The position numbers and the translations under genes are program-made. Under the pieces are notes generated by a model. It had not been told where the DNA came from, did not search any database, and worked only from the letters and a program-made list of their open reading frames with translations. A stretch of 64,000 nt of DNA from JACRDG01 sp963760985 (GTDB lineage Bacteria; Desulfobacterota; Desulfomonilia; Desulfomonilales; Desulfomonilaceae). The DNA lies in the NCBI GenBank assembly GCA_963760985.1, contig CAVXFM010000005.1:124001-188000 (forward strand), given 5' to 3'. This document shows positions 40,406-48,606 of this stretch, in pieces (the first letter of the stretch is position 1; each line of letters starts with the position of its first letter).

Positions 40406-40461
40406 GCCCGCGGCGGTTCCGTCTTCATGATGGAACACCAAAAAGACGGACGGAGGTCCAC

Positions 40462-41658
40462 ATGTCGGAATTTAAGGTAAACAAGTCATTTGCAGAGATC
40501 AACAAACGAATTAGGCAAGGCGAGGCCGTAGTGGTCACTGCTGAAGAAATGATAGGAATCGTGAAAGAACACGGAGCGGTGGACGCGGCCCGCAAGGTTG
40601 ACGTGGTGACCACCGGAACGTTTGGGATCATGTGCTCTTCCGGAGCCTTTCTCAATTTCGGCCATACCCAGCCACGCATCAAAGCACAGAAGATCCACAT
40701 CAACGGGGTTGAGGCGTACGCGGGCATTGCCGCAGTGGACTGTTACGTAGGGGCAACTCAGTGCCGAGAAGACGACCCTCTGAACAAGGTCTTTCCGGGC
40801 AGATTTCGCTACGGTGGCGGGCACGTGATCGAAGATCTCGTAGCTGGACGTGAAGTGCTTTTCGAAGCCGAGGCGTACGGAACGGATTGTTACCCCCGAC
40901 GTTCCCTGGAAAAGAAAATGACCTTGAAGGATTTTCCTAACGCTACGCTGCTCAATCCCAGGAATGGGTACCAAAATTACAATGTTGCCGTCAACTACTC
41001 GACAAGGACCATCTATACGTACATGGGCATCCTCAGGCCCGATTGCGTCAACGCCAACTATTCCACGTCCGGTCAACTCAGCCCGCTGCTCAATGATCCG
41101 CTTTACAGGACCATCGGTATCGGGACGCGCATCTTCCTTGGCGGGGGCCTCGGATACGTCATCGGGCCGGGAACCCAGCACAGCCCTGGGGCCAAGCGTT
41201 CCGCGAATGGCGTGGTCATGGGAGGAGCGGGAACCCTTGCCGTAACAGGGGATCTGAAAGGCATGTCGGCAAAATTCCTCAGGGGAGCCTCGGTAACGGG
41301 CTATGGGTGTTCCCTGAACGTGGGCATCGGCGTGCCGATTCCTGTGCTGAACGAAGAGATAGCTCAATTCACCGCGGTATCGGACGACGAGATCTTGGCT
41401 CCGGTGGTGGATTACGGCCTGGCCTATCCCAAGGATGGAGGGACGGCCATTACCTACGTAAGCTATGGCCAGCTCAAGTCCGGCCATATCGAGGTACAAG
41501 GCCGGGAAGTGACGACTGCTCCGTTGTCCAGCTATGCAGGGGCGCTTGAAATAGCTACCATACTCAAAGGATGGATTGAGTCTGGGAAATTTCTTCTGGG
41601 TGAACCGCAGGAGACCCTGCCGTCAGTACCGTTCGCCGGATTCCCCAATCTTTCTTGA
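40462..41658 (+). CDS. Homocysteine biosynthesis protein (DUF39/COG1900)
   Basis: A 398-residue DUF39 protein. The start is ATG 40462, six bases after GGAGG; the upstream in-frame codons would run through the terminator. In methanogens the homologue (Methanosarcina MA1821), with a NIL/ferredoxin partner, is required to make homocysteine from aspartate semialdehyde and sulfide without O-acylhomoserine. Visible family text includes VTTGTFGIMCSSGAFLNFGH and a Gly-rich core (FLGGGLGYVIGPGTQHSPG). Conserved cysteines include the one in IMCSSGA and GATQCREDD. It is cytosolic. The partner gene follows at 41699. The SAM-II-type leader supports a role in methionine/SAM supply. Confidence 0.9.
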   Translation: MSEFKVNKSFAEINKRIRQGEAVVVTAEEMIGIVKEHGAVDAARKVDVVTTGTFGIMCSSGAFLNFGHTQPRIKAQKIHINGVEAYAGIAAVDCYVGATQCREDDPLNKVFPGRFRYGGGHVIEDLVAGREVLFEAEAYGTDCYPRRSLEKKMTLKDFPNATLLNPRNGYQNYNVAVNYSTRTIYTYMGILRPDCVNANYSTSGQLSPLLNDPLYRTIGIGTRIFLGGGLGYVIGPGTQHSPGAKRSANGVVMGGAGTLAVTGDLKGMSAKFLRGASVTGYGCSLNVGIGVPIPVLNEEIAQFTAVSDDEILAPVVDYGLAYPKDGGTAITYVSYGQLKSGHIEVQGREVTTAPLSSYAGALEIATILKGWIESGKFLLGEPQETLPSVPFAGFPNLS

Positions 41659-41698
41659 CCCGGCTCGGAGAGCCCATAATTACCAAAGAGGTGCCTTA

Positions 41699-42145
41699 AT
41701 GACTTCCAAGAACGTCTTGTTGATATTCAAAGCGAACGTGATGTATAAGCCGGTGATCTACAGGCTTGCCAAAGATTTCGATCTGGTGTTCAACATTCTT
41801 GAAGCGAAGATCCTGCCGCGGAAGGAAGGTCGTCTCCTCCTGGAGCTCCGCGGGGAAGAAGAGCTGGTGGAGCAGGGCATCAGGTTTCTCCAGGAACACC
41901 AGGTAGGTGTCGAGTTTCTCAAAGACAGGATCAGCAGGGAAGACGAGCTGTGCGTGCACTGCGGCGCGTGTACCGGACTATGCCCCACCGAGGCCTTGAG
42001 TCTTGTGCGGCCGGAAATGAAAGTGGCTTTTGACGTGGACAAGTGCGTGGCCTGCGGTGTGTGCGGTCTGGTCTGTCCCTTCGGAGCCATGAAAGACATC
42101 AGGCTGTTCGACCCCTTTGCCGAAGGCCGTGTCCAGGGAGAATAA
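41699..42145 (+). CDS. NIL-domain ferredoxin, partner of the homocysteine biosynthesis protein
   Basis: A 148-residue protein. Residues 1-75 form a NIL domain (VMYKPVIYRLAKDFDLVFNILEAKI), a fold otherwise found as the methionine-sensing tail of MetN transporters. Residues 80-140 hold two 4Fe-4S ferredoxin motifs: CVHCGACTGLCPTEA and CVACGVCGLVCPFGA. In methanogens the equivalent gene (MA1822) works with the DUF39 protein, probably supplying electrons for sulfur incorporation; the NIL part might sense methionine. The start at ATG 41699 is 40 bases after the DUF39 stop and follows AAGAGGTG. Same operon and same riboswitch. Confidence 0.9.
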   Translation: MTSKNVLLIFKANVMYKPVIYRLAKDFDLVFNILEAKILPRKEGRLLLELRGEEELVEQGIRFLQEHQVGVEFLKDRISREDELCVHCGACTGLCPTEALSLVRPEMKVAFDVDKCVACGVCGLVCPFGAMKDIRLFDPFAEGRVQGE

Positions 42146-42250
42146 CGGCTCCGAGTGGGGCCATGCCGGCCACGTTCGTAAGGAGTACTTCCCTCAGCGA
42201 TGATGTGCTTGTAATATCCTGGAACGATGAGTATCGGGAAGGAACTCCAG

Positions 42251-43507
42251 ATGGACGCACACAACAAAACCAAGAAACAGCTTCTCAACGAGATCGAAGA
42301 GTTGCGGCGTCTGAGGGCCGAATCAGAGGCCGCACGCTCTTCTGCCAAACGCGCGGAAGAGCGTCTGAGGGCCTCGGAGATGAGGTTCCGCTCGGTGGCC
42401 CATACGGCCGTGGACGCCATCATATCCATTAATCAACACGATGAGGTCGTCTTCTGGAATGCCGCGGCCGAGAATATTTTTGGCTATTCCGAAGCGGAAA
42501 TGCGGGGAAAATCGGTATCTATTCTGGTTCCCGAGAGGCTACGGAGCGCACACACCCGCGGAGTTCAGCGGTATTTAGAAACGGGTAAACCCGCTTTGAT
42601 AGGAAAAACCGCGGAACTACAAGGCCTCAGAAAGGACGGCAGCGAGTTTCCGCTGGAACTGTCGCTTGCGACCTGGCAAACCGCTGAAGGCATCTTTTTT
42701 ACCGGAATTATCAGAGATATCAGCAGGCGCAAGGAAGTCGAGGGCGTCCTGCAGCAACGTACCGAAGAGGCCCGTCAAAGAACTCAGGAATTGGAGTCCT
42801 TGGTCCAGATGGTGGCCCATGACTTGAAGTCTCCTCTCGTGTCCATCGGAGGTCTCGCGCGACTCTTGAAAAAAGGGCTGCTCAACACAAGCCTCGACGA
42901 ACGGACTGAACAGATACTGAGCCAACTTTCCACCACCAGTAGAACGCTGGAGCAATTCCTCAAGGATCTTCTGGATGGCTTGGCCATTGAGCGATCGGAA
43001 CCGGAGCGTATCCCGTTTCGTCTGGACGACACGGTTGAGGATGTAGTCCGGCAACACAGACAGGCGAGCGAAGACAAAGGGATACTGATTCACGTGGAAA
43101 AGGCGAACTCGTTGCCTTCCGTTCTAGGAGACCCACATCGTATCAGGCAGGTGCTGGACAATATCCTGGGCAACGCGATCCGGCATATGGGGAAACGCCC
43201 TTTGCCGACTATTCTCATCCAGGTGCAGCACGATAGTACGCGTGTCATCACAAGAATTTCCGACAACGGGATCGGAATTCCCAGAGAATTCCAGTCCAAG
43301 GTTTTCGACCGCTTTTTCCGCGTGCCCATAGCGGATAAGCAAGGTGGAACGGGCCTGGGACTGTCCATTGTAAAGAAGATCGTGGAAAGCCACGGCGGGA
43401 AAATATGGGTCGAATCCGAACAAGGCCACGGAGCTACTTTTGTGTTCTATTTGCCGCGGTCCGATTCTGCGGCACCCGACCCGCCGGACGAGGCTCATGA
43501 CCGTTGA
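42251..43507 (+). CDS. PAS-domain sensor histidine kinase
   Basis: A complete 418-residue soluble kinase (from ATG 42251, which has GGAAGGA eight bases upstream; ATG 42227 would add eight residues). An N-terminal coiled coil (residues 5-45, IEELRRLRAESEAARSS) leads into a PAS domain at about 45-165. It contains FWNAAAENIFGYSEAEM and ends in a PAC segment. HisKA has MVAHDLKSPLVSIGG, with the phospho-His. HATPase has NILGNAIRH, SDNGIGIPREF and GGTGLGLSIVKKI. No membrane helices. The nearest receiver-only protein is at 45097, beyond a convergent cyclase gene, and could be its partner. Intact frame. Confidence 0.88.
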   Translation: MDAHNKTKKQLLNEIEELRRLRAESEAARSSAKRAEERLRASEMRFRSVAHTAVDAIISINQHDEVVFWNAAAENIFGYSEAEMRGKSVSILVPERLRSAHTRGVQRYLETGKPALIGKTAELQGLRKDGSEFPLELSLATWQTAEGIFFTGIIRDISRRKEVEGVLQQRTEEARQRTQELESLVQMVAHDLKSPLVSIGGLARLLKKGLLNTSLDERTEQILSQLSTTSRTLEQFLKDLLDGLAIERSEPERIPFRLDDTVEDVVRQHRQASEDKGILIHVEKANSLPSVLGDPHRIRQVLDNILGNAIRHMGKRPLPTILIQVQHDSTRVITRISDNGIGIPREFQSKVFDRFFRVPIADKQGGTGLGLSIVKKIVESHGGKIWVESEQGHGATFVFYLPRSDSAAPDPPDEAHDR

Positions 43508-43554
43508 AGCGGATTATCACGTGCTCATGCAGGGTTGCGTCACGCAAAGGCTTC

Positions 43555-45027
43555 CTACGAGCAATCTCGGCAGAACATGGGTACCAGGCTGTACACCTGC
43601 ACCCGGTGTTGCATGTTCTTGAAGCTCATCCATCCTCGGTCAAAGAGCGTCAGTTTGTCACCGATGCGGTGCGCGGTTTCGGGTCCCACGAGAATGTCCC
43701 CATCTGCAGCGGCGGAAGCCAAGCGAGATGCCAAATTTGTGGGAGATCCTGAAGCGGTGAAGGTGGTCCTCGTGCCGGACTTGCCTTCGAACCGGCTCAT
43801 TCCCACTGAAGCAACGCCCGAGTTGATGCCAATATTCACCACGATGGGATGAAACAGGCCTTGCAGTTCCGCGTTGATCTCCAAGGTGCGACGACGGATG
43901 TCCAAGGCAGCGTTGCATGCGTTCAGACCGTGCTCCATCTCTTCCCCCTGAAAAATGGCCATCAGACCGTCCCCCGCTGTTTCGTTCACATCGCCGCCAT
44001 GCGAGTAGATCACATCGAGGAAGCTGGAAAAATACTTCTCGATGATGAAATTGACCTTGTCCTGGGTGAGGGACTCACTGATGCGCGTATAGTCGGCCAC
44101 ATCCAGGAAGAGTATGGAAACGTCGAGCTCCTTTTTTTCGAGGGCCGGCGCGTCCGGGTTCTTCTGGACGATGCGTTGGACCGTCTCCGGCACAAAACTC
44201 TTGATGTGGTTCATGATTCGTTCGAGGCTGAGTTTCTCTCGTGCCACCGCTGAGTAGTTTTTTGCGTTGATAATCGTGTTCGTCACCAGTTCCGCGAGGT
44301 CCGTCAGCAAGACGATGTCCTTTTCGTCGAGGCTGTGCCCCTTCTCTGTGATCACGTTCAGGACCGCGAGCCTTTCATCGCGGTGATAGATGGGCAACGC
44401 TATTTCACAGATGGCTCGGCCAACCCCATCTTCCATTGCAATGTCCGAGTCGATGGCGCACTGAAACGTCAGGGGTTCGCCCAGCGCCTGTTTGATCAGC
44501 GCCTGGCCACGCTTGCACATGTGGCAATTCACCTGATCTTTCTTGACCATGCAGTGCAAAGGGCGGGTGTAATTAGGGGCTTCTGGGTCCACGAGGATCA
44601 GACAGGCTTCTCTGGCATGGGGAACGGTAATCTTCACTTCGTCCCGGATGATCTCGAGAATGTCACCGATATTGAGGCAGGACGTAATTTTCTTTGCTAC
44701 CCGAAACAGATTCTCAAAGCGCTCTTTGTAGAAAGTGGCTTCTTGCGCGTACATGGTGGTTCTTTCTTTGGTTGGGGCCACTGGCATGGCCTGCACGGCC
44801 ATGGCTTTTCCGGAGTCACAGGCATGACCGTCGTGTGTGGGGCAAGGCAAGGAGCCTGCGTCACCGGCGCTGCCGACCGCGGCGCTCGCGTCTCTCTGGG
44901 CCGATATTGCACTTTGATCGGGCTCCGTCATTTTTGCGCCGCGTCCCTTGATTATAGGATAACCGCAAATTGTTGCTGTGCCCTGATCCAAGTCAAGACT
45001 ATTTTTTTTGTTCTTCTTTTGTGCCAT
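43555..45027 (-). CDS. GAF-domain class III adenylate/guanylate cyclase
   Basis: A 490-residue protein. After a variable N-tail (about 90 residues) a GAF domain occupies about 100-265 (FENLFRVAKKITSCLN; KDIVLLTDLAELVTNTII). It includes CHMCKRGQ, a cysteine pair that could bind a metal or sense redox. A class III cyclase domain spans about 300-475: VSILFLDVADYTRISE has the first metal Asp, and GGDVNETAGDGLMAIFQ the second. The Lys/Asp specificity pair is not clear, so cAMP versus cGMP is open. The start could also be the later Met at 44931 or 44752. It converges on the histidine kinase with a 47-base gap. Confidence 0.85.
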   Translation of the reverse strand: MAQKKNKKNSLDLDQGTATICGYPIIKGRGAKMTEPDQSAISAQRDASAAVGSAGDAGSLPCPTHDGHACDSGKAMAVQAMPVAPTKERTTMYAQEATFYKERFENLFRVAKKITSCLNIGDILEIIRDEVKITVPHAREACLILVDPEAPNYTRPLHCMVKKDQVNCHMCKRGQALIKQALGEPLTFQCAIDSDIAMEDGVGRAICEIALPIYHRDERLAVLNVITEKGHSLDEKDIVLLTDLAELVTNTIINAKNYSAVAREKLSLERIMNHIKSFVPETVQRIVQKNPDAPALEKKELDVSILFLDVADYTRISESLTQDKVNFIIEKYFSSFLDVIYSHGGDVNETAGDGLMAIFQGEEMEHGLNACNAALDIRRRTLEINAELQGLFHPIVVNIGINSGVASVGMSRFEGKSGTRTTFTASGSPTNLASRLASAAADGDILVGPETAHRIGDKLTLFDRGWMSFKNMQHRVQVYSLVPMFCRDCS

Positions 45028-45096
45028 ACCAGACAGTCGGGAGTGAGTGGGTTCAAGCCCTCCAAGGCTATTTCAGGGATACAGGAGAGATGAGCA

Positions 45097-45465
45097 ATGG
45101 CCAGGATCCTTGTGATAGACGATGAATTGCTGGTAAGGGACATGCTGAGGACCTTACTGGAAGCAGCCGGACACGAGGTGGTGGAGGCCTCCAACGGGAA
45201 AGAAGGCGTGAGCCTGTTCCGGTCTAAGCGTGCAGACCTTGTGATCACGGACGTTCTTATGCCGGAAGCGGATGGCTCGGTGGCCATCAGACAACTCAAG
45301 CGTGAGTTCCCGGACGTCAAGATTATCGCCATGTCGGGCGGTGGAGAAATCGTGGGCTCTGAAACCTGCTTGAGCGTGGCACAGCGCGTCGGCGCACACA
45401 AGGTGTTTGAGAAACCTCTGCCCCATGACGAGTTATTGCAGGCGGTTCACGACCTATTGGAATAG
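45097..45465 (+). CDS. Single-domain response regulator receiver
   Basis: A complete 122-residue receiver with no output domain. The acidic pocket is VIDDELLVRD, the phospho-acceptor Asp is in LVITDVLMPEADGS (about D52), the switch residue appears in IIAMSGGG, and the Lys in FEKPLPHDELL. GGAGAG precedes the ATG. It may relay phosphate from the orphan kinase at 42251 or interact with the cyclase next to it. Divergent from the cyclase gene by 69 bases, a spacing that allows shared regulation. Confidence 0.88.
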   Translation: MARILVIDDELLVRDMLRTLLEAAGHEVVEASNGKEGVSLFRSKRADLVITDVLMPEADGSVAIRQLKREFPDVKIIAMSGGGEIVGSETCLSVAQRVGAHKVFEKPLPHDELLQAVHDLLE

Positions 45466-45715
45466 GTTGCTGTGGGGAAAAGGTACGTGTTCACGCGCGC
45501 GGTGGGGGCCGGTACATCAAACCACCAAGTCACCCACACTCGACGAATTCAAAGAACAATTCTTTTTCCGCCGCTGTTCATTCTTCAGCCTGATGGAGAA
45601 CAGGTACGGAAAAGAGAATCATTTTTCAACGCGCGGTACGATGCCGCCCTATGCGTTCATTGCTTCCCTGCGCGACCGGAAACACTTGCCTCTGAGGAGG
45701 CCGCATCCGGACGGG

Positions 45716-46767
45716 TCACCAGAGTGGTCCGGATTCCTGAGAACCGCCCGAATTCCGCGCTTTCTTGATTCTGAGTGACAAGGTAAGGGCCGACAACTTT
45801 TCGTGAATGGCCGCGGACAATTCCGGCGAGGGCCTGCATCGCAGCGCGTCACGATAGAGTTTCAGAGCGGTCTCCTGATGATCGTCTTGGGTCTCCAGAG
45901 TTCGGGCGAAATGATACAGCGCCGCGGGATCACGCGGGTCCATTCTCGCGGCTCGATCGAAATCCTCACGCGCTTCTTTTGCGTTGCCGAGCTGCTCTCG
46001 TGCCAGACCGCGCTGCAGGAAGCCCTGTGCGAACCCGGGCACCATGCTCACCGTCTGTTCGAAGTCAGCCAACGCGGCGGTTGCGTCGCCTGCTTTCAGA
46101 TGGAGCAATCCTCGGGAAAAGTAGGCCTGAAACATTTGAGGATTCAAATCGATGGCTCGCGAATACTGAGCCTCGGCCGCGAGGACGTCGCCCTTACGCG
46201 TCTTTTCGTTTCCCAAGTGCCAACAACCTACCGCCGAAGCATTTTCAGGCCGAAGGCGACTCTCCAGCATGGCGATCCATACCGCGAGATTGTCTTTGGA
46301 TTCCGGTCTCGGATCCAGATCCAGGGCCCGTTTATACAGCAGAATTGCTTCCGCGACGCGGGTACCCCGCGTTCGTAAATGCCGGCCATGCGCTCCAATG
46401 ATTCATAGTCGGTTGCGTCGATCTTCAATGCCTTCTTATAGTCCTCGACCGCCTTGCGATCCTCATTGAGCATCTCGCGCGCCATGGCACGGCCTCGAAA
46501 CACCTCCGCGTGCGGGCCGAAAGCTTTTTCTGCGCGTGAATAGAGCCGAACCGCGTCGCTGAATCGCTCCTCCGTGCGCGCTTGATCTGCAGCCGCGACA
46601 AGGGTGTCTCGATCCAATGGGGTAGGGGAGGTATCCTGGGCCTGAATCGAACCGTCCAGGCTCAGCACGGCTATTATGAGAAAGAGAATTGCAGTCCCCC
46701 GTGCGCGTCTTGCGCGCGGGAACACGAGGGATCCAAACTTATTCGCCGTCACCTGCAGGTCACGCAT
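45716..46767 (-). CDS. Exported TPR-repeat protein, one frame break
   Basis: About 350 residues after repair. ATG 46767 has AGGAG nine bases upstream. Residues about 20-45 form a signal or anchor (GTAILFLIIAVLSLDGSIQAQ split as AILFLIIAVLSL and SIQAQ). TPR units run through the rest (AVRLYSRAEKAFGPHAEV; AVEDYKKALKIDATDYES; and AEAQYSRAIDLNPQMFQAY). The break is at GGTACC 46361-46366: GIYERG resumes as TRVAEAILLYKRAL if two bases are removed. Second TPR exported protein in the window; no other domain seen. Confidence 0.75.
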
Positions 46768-47014
46768 CGACCCGAACTCCTGTTTGTGGTACACAGCCTA
46801 TGACACGACGGAAAGTGACCTCCTCGGTCGGCGCATCGTCCCGCCTGAACAGGGACCTTCCGCGTGGCGCCGAGCCCCACGATCACGGCCTTGAGGTGGT
46901 CACCCCGTGAAGAGGAAACAGGTTTCTCCTTCGTACGCCGTGGCCGTCTGAACGCTCACCGCGCTGAAGGGCTGGCGACCAATTATACCTGACACCGGAG
47001 CAGTTAAGGTCACG

Positions 47015-47650
47015 ATGTTTCGAATTGTCTGTATTCCGCTCGTCAAACTGGCTCTCACGCTAGGGATTGTCTTTGCCATTGTAGGGTGTTTTTCCGCTCA
47101 GCCGGGGATCGCCGGGTCGGAGACTCCCAAGATCTCTCCTGCAAGGCACGGACAGCTTCGTATTGCGATTCATTGTGCACGCAGAGTGCTACAGCTCTGG
47201 CGAAGCACTGAGCTGATCCGGGAATACCCCATTGAGATCGGGAAGGGGGGGCTTCCCAAGAAGCGAAGCGGAGACCACCGCACGCCGATCGGAGATTACG
47301 AGATTTCTTGGATGGCCTCACGCAAATCCGAGACAGGGTACAAAATAGTTGACGGGAAAAGCTGGTGCCGTGGAAACAAGTTCATCTACGCGGACAAAGG
47401 GCCTGCGCTGGAAAAGCTCTGGTCTGACGCGTACGGCGGCAGCGAGGCCACGGTGATGAGCATCAATTACCCCAACAACCAAGAGAGTCGGAAAGGCTAT
47501 ACCGGCGAGTGCATCCACATCCACGCGGTCAAGCGGCCTCGTGACGGCATGCTGCGCAAGTCGTACGGATGTATTCACATGTTTGCTGCTGACGCAATGG
47601 AACTGTACGAGATGGTCAAAGTGGGCACTCCCGTAAAGATACTGCCGTGA
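47015..47650 (+). CDS. L,D-transpeptidase (YkuD family) lipoprotein
   Basis: A 211-residue cell-wall enzyme. The N-terminus has a lipobox AIVGC with C25, so it is probably a membrane-anchored lipoprotein. The YkuD domain occupies about 45-211. The active site is visible as CIHIHAVKRP with His168/170, and SYGCIHM with catalytic C186. The usual pattern is HGt...SxGCIRM; here His replaces Arg after CI. Such enzymes make 3-3 peptidoglycan cross-links or attach proteins to peptidoglycan. Stand-alone gene, with no peptidoglycan-binding module. Confidence 0.87.
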   Translation: MFRIVCIPLVKLALTLGIVFAIVGCFSAQPGIAGSETPKISPARHGQLRIAIHCARRVLQLWRSTELIREYPIEIGKGGLPKKRSGDHRTPIGDYEISWMASRKSETGYKIVDGKSWCRGNKFIYADKGPALEKLWSDAYGGSEATVMSINYPNNQESRKGYTGECIHIHAVKRPRDGMLRKSYGCIHMFAADAMELYEMVKVGTPVKILP

Positions 47651-47849
47651 AACCGCACACGCTCCAATAATCAGGAAGCCTGAGATGCTGTTCCCACGAA
47701 AGGGCCTATTCTGGTTATGGAACTATTTTGCACATTAAATTAGGTGTGATGTAAAAAAATCGCGCACTCTGGTTTAATAATTCATCCGCGTGCGAGTTGG
47801 ACTTCTGCTCTGGAGATGGCTATCGTCTATTATGTATGGCGCTTAGTGA

Positions 47850-47865
47850 TGGCACACAAATTGCT
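47850..47865 (+). promoter_or_regulatory. Sigma-54 promoter
   Basis: TGGCACACAAATTGCT fits the -24/-12 consensus TGGCACG-N4-TTGCW at every position but the seventh, with exact spacing. It is 40 bases upstream of the ATG at 47905. An AT-rich tract (47720-47790) upstream could hold activator sites. The PilR-like activator at 15043 is the only sigma-54 regulator in the window. Confidence 0.75.
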
Positions 47866-47904
47866 TAACGTAGGCCAGTGAGAGGAGCGCCCGAAGGAGA
47901 GAGT

Positions 47905-48099
47905 ATGTTCTTACCTCAGAATCCCGAACAGGTCAGAAGGATAGAAAGCATGCTCCTGAAGGAAATGGACCCCACGGGCCGGATTATGGTGCGGAGTCTG
48001 GACAAGATCCATGCCAGGACAGGGCTCACGTATGCGGCCATATCCGAGATCGCTCGTCGGCTTCAGGAGCGGGACCGAGGCATGTTCACGGCCTCATAA
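47905..48099 (+). CDS. Small HTH-like protein under a sigma-54 promoter
   Basis: A 64-residue protein. MFLPQNPEQVRRIESML is followed by KIHARTGLTYAAISEIARRLQERD, which has the spacing of a helix-turn-helix recognition segment, so a small DNA-binding protein is possible. AAGGAGAG lies eight bases upstream. The gene is framed by a sigma-54 promoter and a strong terminator, so it is an independent unit. No family recognised. Its small size and own sigma-54 promoter suggest a regulator made under a specific condition. Confidence 0.6.
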   Translation: MFLPQNPEQVRRIESMLLKEMDPTGRIMVRSLDKIHARTGLTYAAISEIARRLQERDRGMFTAS

Positions 48100-48126
48100 A
48101 TCATTTGTATTGACCCCGCCTTTTCG

Positions 48127-48154
48127 AGAGCCTCTTCCCCACGGAAGAGGCTCT
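48127..48154 (+). terminator. Intrinsic terminator after the small sigma-54-driven gene
   Basis: AGAGCCTCTTCC (48127-48138), a four-base loop, GGAAGAGGCTCT (48143-48154): a perfect 12-base stem running into TTCCT. It lies 28 bases past the stop at 48099. Confidence 0.85.
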
Positions 48155-48253
48155 TTCCTGTTCAGGCACGGGGCAGCAATTCCGTGCAAGGGGTGCGAAA
48201 AAGGTATCCATGAGCATCCGCGGGCATGGCCTAGAGTCCGACGCGATTTGGGG

Positions 48254-48283
48254 TTGACAGGCTGCCGAACGGTATTGTATAAA
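48254..48283 (+). promoter_or_regulatory. Sigma-70 promoter of tRNA-Gly
   Basis: TTGACA at 48254-48259, an 18-base spacer, TATAAA at 48278-48283, then a GC-rich discriminator and the tRNA at 48293. This is close to full consensus. Confidence 0.85.
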
Positions 48284-48292
48284 CAGGGTCAC

Positions 48293-48367
<75 letters not shown>

Positions 48368-48508
48368 CTAACTGACTATTATCGTTAAGGCTGACCCTCG
48401 AAAAAGTTGTCTGCAACTTCATCGGGGGTTTTCAGTTCTGGCATTTTGTGGTTTCGAGGCATATCCGGTGACAAGGACCGGAGCGCTGAATCAGTCTCAC
48501 CCGGGACA

Positions 48509-48546
48509 ACACAAAACCCGAAGGAATAACCCTCCGGGTTTTGTGT
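48509..48546 (-). terminator. Bidirectional terminator between tRNA-Gly and porin
   Basis: ACACAAAACCCG (48509-48520) and CGGGTTTTGTGT (48535-48546) are perfect inverted 12-mers around a 14-base loop. On the minus strand this follows the porin stop by about 60 bases, and the arm ends in a T-rich stretch (TTTTGTGT). Confidence 0.75.
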
Positions 48547-48606
48547 CAGACCGTGTGTGGGTAGGACCGGCCTAGGTGCCGACCAAGCCTTAACGCTGTT
48601 ACATTG

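Noticed and set aside
40360..40461. N-terminal extension of the DUF39 protein
   Set aside because: The extension would translate the riboswitch terminator; ATG 40462 has a good ribosome site.
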